DNA of 64,000 nt, from assembly GCA_947069175.1 (NCBI GenBank), contig CAMTDV010000028.1:71036157-71100156 (forward strand), read 5' to 3'. How positions within the stretch are numbered: the stretch's first letter is position 1; the number at the start of each line of letters is the position of its first letter. This DNA is from Scalesia atractyloides. Its lineage: Eukaryota; Streptophyta; Magnoliopsida; Asterales; Asteraceae. A program made the translations under genes and the position numbers. The notes under the pieces were generated by a model. That model did no database searches. It was not told the DNA's origin and worked only from the letters and a program-made list of their open reading frames with translations. Of the stretch, positions 54,944 through 64,000 are shown piece by piece.

Positions 54944-55964
54944 TATAAAAACACAGTCTGACCGGTCAAGACCCGGTCAACGGTCAACGGTCAAAAGTCA
55001 ATTTTTTATTCTTATTTATTTCTTTTTAAGTTATATATTTAATAGAAAAATCATTAAAAATACTTAAAAATAAGATTATTAAGGTTAGAAACTTCCTTAA
55101 ACTCACAAATAAATCTAAAAATCCCATTAAAGAGCACTAATTAAAAATATTAATCTCAACCAAAATTTATTTATTTATCAAATCATTTTTGTTATTATCT
55201 AGGTTAGTTCTTCCCTCGTCAATCGAATCATAAATTCGTGCGCCTTCATCATCATCAAAGAACGCACCCATTGTGAGTGAATCTCTATCAATTCCCGTTT
55301 TAATCATATTTTGGGGTGTATCATGTGTCGTATAATTCTTTTATTATATATATAAACACTTGTGCATACATCATATCTGTGATCAAATGTGTATCAATTG
55401 TTGTGTAGATTATATGTAGATTGGATTTATCATTTTCAGTGCACGCATTTCATTAGGCCAATCAGTTCCCCGTGGGAGACGGGTTGAGCATCAGGTGCCT
55501 CATAAGATCGGCTCCGTTTGATTGAGCCTTGATCTCACATTCATCATCATTCATATCATATACTCATCCAAAGTGGTTTGTGTTTGTTTACTTATATATG
55601 TTTGCTCACATGTGATTATTGCACAAATTTTCCATATTAAATAAAACAAGAAATTAATAACAATGTTTTATCAAGGTTCACTCGCCAACTTTTGTTGACC
55701 CAAAATATCCCCCGTTTTACACATGATACAGGTGATCCAGCTGATGCAAGAAACATAGGAAGGCCTAGAAGAATAAACCAGTTTAAGATTTGGATTATTT
55801 ACATAGTTCCATTTCCTTGTAATTGTATGAATTTTGATTTGGATATTTAAGTTGTAATTTGAATTTAATAAATATGAAACATTTTAGTAAACATCATGAG
55901 CTTTGGTGATAACCCAATTACGCCCCGACTTTTATTCCGCTGCGGGTCGGGGTGTGACAGTAAC

Positions 55965-56640
55965 TTGCTTATTCGTTTTGGATAGCGATATTTTAAGCGA
56001 ATAATAATGTCGAAGTATGAAGATTCATTTACACATAAAATAGCACCTATGCAGCCAGGTGTTGGCATATCATAGCTTCGTTCAATGTGAGAGCTATAAA
56101 GGTGAACTTTAAAGTTGAGTACATCGTTTTTTATAAGAAGGTCTCTATCAGAATGAAATAGTTTGACTATTTCATTTGAACTTTTCTAATATATTGATGA
56201 GTGTCTGTACAATATCATTTTGTAATCGTGAATGTGCATGTCCCTTGCAAAATCGAAGCCTGTTAGAGATTTCATTCTCAATGTCATATATATACATCTG
56301 TAGAAATCGAGGCGTTTCATTTGGAGATTGGCATAAAGTGCCTAGCCAATGGCATGTTTGACCTTCAACTTTAAAGACACTAAGGGCTTAAACCATTATT
56401 AATCGAGTAATCTATATTTGCACTAAACGATGTCATGGAAAACATTGAATTATAAGAACATATTTTTTATCAAGGAAGTCTTTGCATTCAAATAGTTATT
56501 TAACAATTAAAGAAGACTCTTTTGAGAGTTGTAGTCTTACGTGACCTCTTTTACAACGTTGGTTGTATTTAGGGCGAGTGATTGATTCGTTTGGCATACC
56601 AAAATAGAGCAGCATAATGTTCACATACTTTATCGCATCC
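55965..56640 (-). pseudogene. Helitron N-terminal region
   Basis: Minus-strand codons such as FKVEGQTCHWLGTLC and FLQMYIYDIENEISNRL (about 56255-56370) match the region before Rep in plant Helitrons. The sequence is broken by frameshifts and by element D. The 5' end (TC) of the Helitron could not be placed. Confidence 0.8.
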
Positions 56641-56843
56641 AAATTTGTGAAATTGGGAGAATAAGTTAAAAGAAAATGGCGTCTATTTTATATATTCATC
56701 ATATCCAATTTTGAACAATATATAATTGTATTTATATATGAGTCATATAGATAATTATTTATGAGTTTGTGTTCTATGATGTGAGAGTTTTCCAAACGAA
56801 CCAAATCATGTCCAAATCGAAACTAAGATGGATGGGATATAAA

Positions 56844-57665
56844 TAGGGATGGCAAAAATCGTCAGCCCGTCGAGTATACCTGAAACCCGACACAAATGGG
56901 ACGGGTATATCCGATACCCGACGAGTATTGGGCCGGGTATTGGTTAGTTTTAAAAAATTTCACGGGTATGGGTTGGGTATGAGAGTAGGTGATACCCAAC
57001 CCGATTACTAGAAACCCCATACCCGTTTACCCGAACTATATACCCGATCATATACCTGAATTTTTTTAATTTATATTATTATTTTTCATTAACCTGTCAC
57101 ACCCCGGATTTCTGTCCCTGAAATCCATACACAGGTGGGCCCGGGTCGGGAGTATCGTGACAACAGTTGATAACGTCATAGTCAATTAAACGTGGCACAT
57201 CGGAAGTCTTGGAGTAAAATTACTATTACAAACAGAATGCTCGAAAATACAAAATAATATACAAGCTTGTAATAGAAGATCCACAGGCGGATCATAGAAT
57301 GTACAAGAAAGAATACAAAACAGACTTTAGGCAGATCTAAGGATTTACAAGAATCCTCTTATTCTCTACCGAGCAGCTTCCGGCTTAATTTCGTGTTGTA
57401 CCTGCAGATTAGTCTTTGGAGGATACGTCAGTTTACGCTGGTAAATACACCCAACTGACTCATTTTGAAAATATTAAAATTGATTTCAAGTGCAAACGGC
57501 ACAAAATCTTTTATTATCTTAGGAAGGTTAACCATACAATGGACCATGCAATAATAATTTACTACATCCCAAGCCCTTATAGGGGAAATAAGTTGAGAGT
57601 ATTTACCTGGGCTTGTCTTCTTCTTTTACCAATACCTGACCCGAACCGACCTATTGCCATCCCTA
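56844..57665. mobile_element. hAT-type non-autonomous element
   Basis: Ends TAGGGATGGCAA (56844-56855) and TTGCCATCCCTA (57654-57665) are perfect 12-bp inverted repeats. The 8-bp flanks GATATAAA (56836-56843) and GATATCAA (57666-57673) differ by one base, as expected of an old hAT target duplication. The body is rich in ACCCG/CGGGTAT motifs and lacks a transposase. Confidence 0.85.
57095..57628 (-). mobile_element. LTR fragment inserted in the hAT element
   Basis: Starts TGTCACACCCCGGATTTCTG, an LTR 3' end in antisense, and matches 61750-62283 over about 530 bp. A 7-bp hairpin, GGATTTC/GAAATCC, lies at 57106-57126. The truncated right side ends near CTTCTTTTA, after which the hAT body resumes. 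Confidence 0.75.
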
Positions 57666-57673
57666 GATATCAA

Positions 57674-58574
57674 ATGCTCGAAGTTAAATAGTTGAAATAG
57701 AAGTTTCTAAACTTTGGCAACTCTAATAGAGCTTTTTATCTTGGTCATAAAAGAGTTGTTTTCATTTGACTCTGTCAACATAACTATAGGAGCTTTTGAT
57801 CATGTCTCTTAATTTTTTTAATCTGACATTAATATGTCATGAACAAAATAACGATTACATTTAACTCATAAAATGATTTTAATTGTGTTTAAATAAAGAA
57901 TTTAACATAAAGTTTTGTGAGAAGTATAAAAGTAACCTTACGATTCATTTTTTATACATGAAAAAATGTGAGAAAAAGAGAAAAGAGAAATACTAGAGAA
58001 TTATTTTGTCAAAAGGGTTTATAGACTTTAGAGAGGAGTACTCTCTAATTCTTTCACCATAATCAACTTTATATTTTAATTTTTTCCACATTAATTGAAA
58101 ACACCTTGATCTCGATATAATTTCGAGTGCATGAGTCATTTTCGGCTCCACACATATTGTTCGGTTGATGTACCATGGGAGACAGACGTGTTTGTCTAAA
58201 AGAGGCGCAAAATCTGTTTTAAGGGTCCCGCATTAAACACGATCCTCGACCACAACCATCAACGACTATTTATTTGTTCTTGCAACGGAGATCATGCGGT
58301 GCGGTTGAAGTTCTCCAAAACATCGGCTTGAATCAGTTTTGGTTTATAAATTTGTACTTCATGTTGTTCATTTAGTTTTGTAAACAGTATTGCACTAGTC
58401 ATTTTCTAGAGTAACGTTATCATTATATTTTGATTATTATTTTAATAAAAGTAAACCCACTTCCTACAGTGTTTCACCAATAGATATACCCGGATGACTT
58501 GGTCTTTATTGAATGCTAAAAAAATTAAATTAAACAATCCATCCACTTATAAATTCTAATATTCATTGATAATT
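57674..58574. other. Non-coding stretch
   Basis: AT-rich, with no gene, RNA or clear repeat recognised. Confidence 0.5.
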
Positions 58575-59612
58575 GATACATATGACATTCAAATAAAACA
58601 TATATAAGATTGTTTCCTTCTATATTGATCAAGGAAATCTTTAGCTGTACAGTATAATAAAGTATAACTATCCTCCCACTAGTGACCGTGGTCTTACATA
58701 TATAAAAAAAAAACAAAAACAAAAAAGCCATCGTGCGTTGTAGTAATGTTAATGACAATAAACTCCAATCGTATGAATTTAATTGTTGTAAATATTGTAT
58801 ATTGGTGTAAAAAGATGAGCTCTTTTTTAAAAGATTATTCAGGTGGAGGTGTAGAACCGATCACTGAGTTTTGTCTCTTTGAAGGAGCAGAAGGAGGCGC
58901 ACGTTGCCCTTTAGGCAGCATGCTAGACAGTGTCTTGAGCTGACCCCATGAGTCGGTGGCATCGGGATTTCTTCGGTGTTGCCCTGGTGTCATTATTGTC
59001 ATGTCAGCCCGACTGATGGAATATCCTGGGCTGACAACAAGGGTTGCCAGTAAGAGAATGAAGAAGAGGCTCTTCCATAAAGTGTTTGTACAAGTAAAGG
59101 CCATGATATGACACTGGTTTGGAGGGTTCGGTGCTTTTGAACTATAAAAACCTTTGAAAGTACCCACATGTAGGTGGTTATAATATGTATAACTATATAT
59201 ATGCGTGTGAGGTGTGAGTGTAAGGAATTGAAAGCAGAGGGAAAAGCTAGAGGGAAAGAAGTGAATGGCACGCCAATGACTATGACTATGACTATGTGTG
59301 CCTTCAATGTCAACTTATGTCTTATTTCTTTGCTTACTTGGAAGTCATGTATTATCCTTTTCTTAGACTATGTGCTATACTTCCTGGAAGGCCCCTGGGT
59401 GTTGAGGTGGAGGGATGAAGGATAACAAAGTTGAGTGACAGAGGTGATGGATGGGAGGACATGACGATGTAATATTGAGGTGGTAGTCAGGGATCAGGAA
59501 AGAGCTAGCATAACGCATAGCCTTAGGCATGGGATCAGGAACGAGCTAGCATAACGCGTACCTTTGCCTTTGTTTATAATATATAAATAAAATGTTTATT
59601 TATAATCTATAT
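58575..59612. repeat. Segmental duplicate of 13925-15620
   Basis: Both flanks of the IDL gene are shared in the same order and orientation. This copy lacks the about 670-bp segment at 14746-15413. It contains a small tandem duplication of GGATCAGGAA..GAGCTAGCATAACGC at about 59490-59560. Confidence 0.75.
58835..59104 (-). CDS. IDL: IDA-like secreted peptide precursor, copy 2
   Basis: An 89-residue precursor. The start at 59104 (MAFTCTNTLW) adds ten residues relative to the first shared residue (K2 of copy 1), because one extra base in copy 2 opens the upstream frame. A hydrophobic signal segment (KSLFFILLLATLVVSPGYS, about residues 11-29) follows. The motif MLPKGQRAPPSAPSKRQN (62-79) is the EPIP-like core, with RA where copy 1 has PV. 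A ten-residue tail (SVIGSTPPPE) remains, whereas copy 1 stops at the Asn. Secretion is likely despite the longer N-terminus; processing and receptor use are inferred from the family. It lies in a duplicated segment with copy 1. Confidence 0.8.
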   Translation of the reverse strand: MAFTCTNTLWKSLFFILLLATLVVSPGYSISRADMTIMTPGQHRRNPDATDSWGQLKTLSSMLPKGQRAPPSAPSKRQNSVIGSTPPPE

Positions 59613-59884
59613 ATGCTAGTAAATAGACCCGGACGTGTTGTACATTATAAATATCGAACGGATTAGTGCAAGTATTATGTAAACCACGGTTGATGCGCAA
59701 CAATCAAAAGGGGCTTATTATAGCCTTAAAAAATCGAGAACTCATGAAACGCAAAGTAACTCGAGTTTATATCGTCAAATGGAAATGTATATATTTAACG
59801 ACACTCAATTTTGTATGTAAAGAAAACGTATTATACTTGCACTGATTTGTTTCCTAAGAAAAGTTTTCGTCTAAATATAAATAA

Positions 59885-60215
59885 ACTCGAATTTGAATTT
59901 ATAATGACATGTACATAAAAATATGCACGTAAAAAGTTATTTTTTAAGTAAAGAACAAAAGGGACAAAGTTGAAACCTTTCAAACTCAAAGAGGTTAATG
60001 ACAAATTAGTTCTTTAAAAAAGAAGTTAGCGAACGAAAATCAGAAAATTACCTCTAGACGTAGATCAACTTGAATTTATACCAAAACGTACATAAAAATC
60101 CGCACGTAAAAAAAATTATTTTCAAGTAAAGGAACAAAAAGGGTAAATGTCGAAACTTAAGAAACTCAAGGAGGTTAACGACAAATTAGTTCTTTAAAAC
60201 AAATTAGGGAACACA
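59885..60215 (+). repeat. About 160-bp tandem duplication
   Basis: Two units share AATTTATA, ACATAAAAAT.TGCACGTAAAAA, AAAGGAACAAA and GAGGTTAA.GACAAATTAGTTCTTTAAAA. They are diverged from each other, so the duplication is old. Confidence 0.75.
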
Positions 60216-60587
60216 AATCATTAAAGTAAAGTAATATGTTAAAACACATATTATATCCGGTATACGGATAAAGTTGGCATATTAAAAACTTGAGGGATTA
60301 AGCGTTAAGTTTGCAAAGTCAATAAACTAAAATTGCAATTTGATGAAAAGTCTTGGTAAAAAATGCAAATAGAAGAGAAAAAAGAGTTAAAATGCAAACT
60401 TTGAGAGTATAGGAGATGTTGGTAAAATAAAGTAGAGGTAAAAATTCCCTTTCGCAAATTTAGGAGATGGATTTAGCATTTGTATAGTGTAGGAGCTAAA
60501 AATATTATTTCTCATTCGAGGTGGGATTGTAGAACTCGTATAAAGTGAAGGGTCGGTGGTAGCCGACATTTAGTTTTAAGACATATA
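60216..60587. other. Non-coding stretch
   Basis: No gene or element recognised. Confidence 0.5.
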
Positions 60588-60760
60588 AGAGCATTTACAA
60601 TGGATTTCTTATGTTTGTGTGAGTGAGTTAGTTGTGTTAGACGCGAGGTGTTGGGGAGCTTGGGTTAATAACATGTGGCGGAGGTGGACTCCACCAGGCC
60701 ACCCAAAAAAAGTGGGGTGCAGGAGCGACGTGGCCTAGCTGGCGTTGGGGTGACATGTGG

Positions 60761-60800
<40 letters not shown>

Positions 60801-60976
60801 ACATTTTATATAATAAAACACACAATTATATTAATTTAAAAAAAATTACATGAAATCCTAAAAAATTAAAAAAATTACTTATTAAATCCTAATAAATAAA
60901 AGAAGCTTAATAAATCCTTAAAAATTACAAAGTACAGTAAATATTAAAGTGCGGAACCCAAGAAATTCAGCATTCC
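60588..60976. mobile_element. MITE-like remnant with (TA)n
   Basis: The sequence AAGAGCATTTACAATGG at 60588 resembles the end of a Harbinger- or Mutator-type element, but the matching inverted end was not found. A TA-repeat lies at 60761-60797. The right side is cut by the LTR beginning at 60977. Confidence 0.35.
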
Positions 60977-61749
60977 TGTAACACCTGTAAAAATCGTGTC
61001 CAATAGTATAGTGACACATGTTTTATTTTAAAATATAGTCTATTAAAGACCAATAAGGACTAAAGGCGTCAACATGCTCAAACTGAGCCTCTGAGTGACG
61101 GTCCGATGTCAACATGCATAAATAACAGCCTCTAGGTGACTGATATGTCAACATGCTTAAATCATTAGCCTCTTAGTAACTGATCCGCCAACATGCTTGA
61201 AATTTGGCCTCTGAGTGACTGATATGTCAACATATCCAGCCTCTAAGTGACATCGGAATCAACATGCTTATCATAAGCCTCTGAGTGATCCTTTGTGAAG
61301 TGCTAAACTCTCATACGTGCCATTTGTTGGACGAGAGGGTTCAATTTTGTAAATATATGAAAGTTGGATGACGGAGAGATTAAAAGTGTCAACATGTTAA
61401 TTTATACCTCCGTGTGACCTTTTAACGAACCGAGAGCTCGACAATGTCCGGGCATAATCCGGGGAATGACAAGTATTGGTTACGAAGGGCTAAAAGTGCC
61501 AAAAATGTGTTTAAAAAGGTTTTTAGAAGCTTTAATAAGTTAAGGGGTAAAAAGTGTCAAACTTTGAAACTGGCCAAGTGGCGGTCACGGGCCGCGAGAG
61601 ACCAGACCTGGGTCTCTCGCGGGGTGCGAGAAAGGCTCTGCAGCAGAAAGTTTTGCTTGGCCTCCAAACAAAACTCCAAAACCATTAATTCGAAACCTTG
61701 GCTTCTCCAAACTGCTATGCCACATTTTGGGACACTTGTAAGCTTCTTC
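60977..61749 (+). mobile_element. LTR fragment with 39-bp minisatellite
   Basis: Begins TGTAACACCTGTAAAAATCG, a Ty3/Gypsy-like LTR start. It is cut at 61749 by the antisense LTR. A 12-bp perfect hairpin CCGCGAGAGACC/GGTCTCTCGCGG (61592-61622) is present. No frame in it is considered coding. Confidence 0.55.
61068..61290 (+). repeat. 39-bp minisatellite, six copies
   Basis: Units begin GTCAACATGCTTAAA and end GCCTCTGAGTGACTGATAT. Starts are at 61068, 61108, 61147, 61187, 61226 and about 61259. A decayed unit lies at about 61389. The spacing is regular but the units vary along their whole length. Confidence 0.85.
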
Positions 61750-64000
61750 TATCACACCCCGGATTTCTGCCCTGAAATCCAAACACCGGTGGGCCCGAGT
61801 GGGAAGTATCATGACAACAGTTGATAACGTCATAGTCAATTAATCGTGGCACAGCGGAAGTCTTGGAGTAAAATTACAATTACAAACCGAATGTTCAAAA
61901 ATACAAAATAATATAAAAGCTTGTAATAGAAGATCCACAGGCGGATCATAGAATGTACAAGAAAGAATATAAAACAGACTTTAGACAGATCTAAGGATTT
62001 ACAAGAATCCTCTTATTCTCTACCGAGCAGCTTCCAGCTTAATTTCGTGTTGTACCTGCAGATTAGTCTTTGGAGGATACGTCAGCTTACGTTGGTAAAT
62101 ACACCCAACTGAGTCATTTTGAAAATATTAAAAATGATTTCAAGTGCAAACGGCACAAAATCTTTTATTATCTTAGGAAGGTTAACCATACAATGGACCA
62201 TGCAAAAATAAGTTACCATATCCCAAACCCTTATAGGGGAAATAAGTTGAGAGTATTTACCTGAGCTTGCCTTCTTCTTTTATTTTTAAATAACTCAGCC
62301 GTATAAAAAGTACCAAGTGCAGATAGCATTTACCGAGAAGGCTCTAGTCTAGATAATGGCATAAACTAGCCAATTAAATACTAACGGTGGTATAAACCAA
62401 ATAGTGTACACGATCATTACGTATAACGCTATACGATGATCGGATAGAATGTAGTTTAAACCCGACAAGTACTTGACTTGTATAATATGGGTAAACTATA
62501 AACATTCTGGATTTTAAGGCTAAACGACAAGGTTAAACCCGTTACGGTTAAATTCCTTAAAATAGTTACATATACGTAACTGTGCGCATAATAGTGATAT
62601 CGGGTAACCGGATAAGTCATGGACAAGTTCTATATGCCATTATACTTTAAATAAGTTAAGATATCAGTAGGATATCAACTTATATACACGTTAAGGTTTT
62701 AAAACGAAATTATACCTCAAAGGGGCAATTTGGTAATTTTACACATAGTTTATAAATTATTTGGGATTCTGAGTTTATAACATGTACCTACTGTAAATAT
62801 GTTTAGAAAAAGTTTTAAAATCAGTAGGTAACAAGCCTTGGTTCATTAATATGGTTTAAAACCATACTATGCGCCGAAACGGCGCTTATGTCGTAATATG
62901 ACGTTTTTTAAGTGATGTTTATGAAAACTGACATTAAGGTCAGATTAAAATGTTTAAAACATGTTATTTAATATAACATATCAGTAGGTAAATGATTTAC
63001 CTTGAAAAGATTTGATTAAAACCATTTTATAAGGCACAAGGGCTAAAACCGTCATTTATCGACATAGTTTAAGGACTTGCTTAAAAACTCTGTTTATAAC
63101 TTGGTTTAACATCCCAAATAATCCTACTTATAATATTACATCAGTAGGAAACTCAATTTCAACTTTATTATCATTAAAACATTGTTTTGTTCAAAAAGGG
63201 CATTTTGGTCAAAGATGCCATAATTATGGAACTTGTGCATAAACTTGGATTCTGATTATGATCATGTAATATAACCTCAGTGGGTTATGCTACATTTTAT
63301 GATCATAATGAAACTTTAGATCAGTAGGTAACTAATCTAAATCGGGTCAGAATCGAAAGTCAAACCAAAATTCAAACCTTGCGACTTTCGGTTGCGAACC
63401 GGCCCTAGAACTGAAATTGACGAGCCGAACGTGTTCATACATGTTCTAATAATTAATACCAACTTTTTTAAGTGTCAAAACAGGTTACATAACAAATACA
63501 AGATCAATTTATGATTTTTCCGAAAAATGGCCTGTTTGACTTTTTAATATCATAACTTTGACCCGTCAATTTGTCTAGCAAACGTGATCTTTAGGAGGTG
63601 CCCTTTATAGGGACTAACACCTACCTTACTATGATTACTTAGCCATGTTTATTTCGAACAATGGTTGGACCATAATGGTCTTAACCGAAAGTCAAAGCGT
63701 TTTACGTAAAACGCTTGACTTTAGGCTATAGAAGCCTATAAACGAAAATGTACAAGAAAGGAACACTTACCAGTGATTTTTAGATGCAAAAGAACTATGT
63801 TGGACTGCACCTTTTAGTTAAGAACTTCCAGAGGAGGGAGAAGAGTGAATAAGAAAGGTGCAAGTTGAAATGGTGAACTTAAGCACCTATTTATAGTTGG
63901 AGAGCTCAAAGGAGGTGAATCCAGGTGTTTAGGGGTGTAAGAAGAAGCTTACAAGTGTTCCAAAACGTGGCATAGCTGATTAGGAAGGCCATGGTTTCGA
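61750..64000 (-). mobile_element. Antisense LTR running off the window
   Basis: The left edge TATCACACCCCGG is an LTR 3' end in antisense (usual TGTCACACC). A terminal hairpin GGATTTC/GAAATCC is at 61761-61780. A minus-strand TATAAATA lies at 63888-63895, so the LTR promoter is included and transcription would run leftwards. The first 530 bp match 57095-57628. The motif ATCAGTAGG recurs at 62663, 62820, 62980, 63140 and 63320, about every 160 bp. No gene is seen. Confidence 0.7.

Larger units (their letters stand above)
45629..55959 (+). mobile_element. Tekay-type Ty3/Gypsy element D
   Basis: A full-length element with LTRs at 45629-48037 and 53552-55959 and target duplication GTAAC (45624-45628 and 55960-55964). 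It inserted in the Helitron Rep gene. The LTRs are very similar but differ by more small indels than those of C. Several frameshifts and one stop interrupt the coding region. Confidence 0.95.
53552..55959 (+). repeat. 3' LTR of element D
   Basis: 2408 bp. TATAAAT at 54070-54076. Ends GTGTGACA followed by GTAAC. Confidence 0.95.

Noticed and set aside
57088..57632. Clear target duplication around the LTR fragment in the hAT element
   Set aside because: TAACC and TTACC differ, and the right end of the fragment is truncated, so no safe call can be made.
61068..61290. CRISPR-like array
   Set aside because: The units vary over their full length, there are no unique spacers between constant repeats, and the host is a plant.

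Overview
This is a plant nuclear (eudicot) window made almost entirely of nested transposable elements. Only two genes are recognisable as host genes: two small paralogous secreted-peptide precursors of the IDA-like (IDL) type, on the minus strand near 14.3 kb and 59.0 kb. The composition (2.4-2.7 kb LTRs of Tekay-type chromoviruses primed by initiator tRNA-Met, an Athila element, a decayed Helitron, hAT and Harbinger-like MITEs and a tRNA-derived SINE) would fit a large dicot genome such as an Asteraceae. That placement is only an impression, with low confidence.

Layout. 1-9997: an antisense LTR of an unknown element (1-192 and 9644-9997) is split by a Tekay-type element X (198-9638, target-site duplication GATAT). 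Element Y had inserted in the 5' LTR of X at 1151. A later deletion joined the gag of Y in frame to the RNase H/integrase half of X. 9998-16700: intergenic DNA with a 60-bp minisatellite split by a SINE, two MITE-like elements (one carrying a G-rich minisatellite), IDL copy 1 and a tRNA-like sequence. 16700-56700: a decayed minus-strand Helitron (Rep/helicase), broken first by an Athila element B (19536-44059, TSD CTCGT), which contains Tekay element C (23807-34930, TSD ATGGA), and second by Tekay element D (45629-55959, TSD GTAAC). 56844-57665: a hAT-type non-autonomous element carrying an LTR fragment. 58575-59612: a duplicated copy of the 13.9-15.6 kb segment with IDL copy 2. 59.9-64 kb: a tandem duplication, a MITE-like remnant, an LTR with a 39-bp minisatellite, and an antisense LTR running off the end.

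The most unusual feature is the structure of the Tekay-type LTRs. Every complete LTR carries four tRNA-like modules: one on the minus strand near the LTR start, with a tRNA-Ser/Leu-like A box and a near-perfect B box, and three on the plus strand downstream of the TATA box. The plus modules begin with a GGTTAGACAC-like sequence, have a D-arm-like hairpin and, in most cases, end with a B-box sequence. In several modules the D arm has become a perfect 10-bp hairpin although the stem sequence differs between modules, which suggests the structure has been kept. Other unexpected signals are short GCGAGAG-type palindromes shared by otherwise unrelated retroelements, and a duplicated stretch in element C (30388-30860) that differs from its source almost only by deletions and looks like an assembly error.

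All retroelement reading frames seen here are interrupted by stops or frameshifts. None can be called an intact autonomous copy as written.
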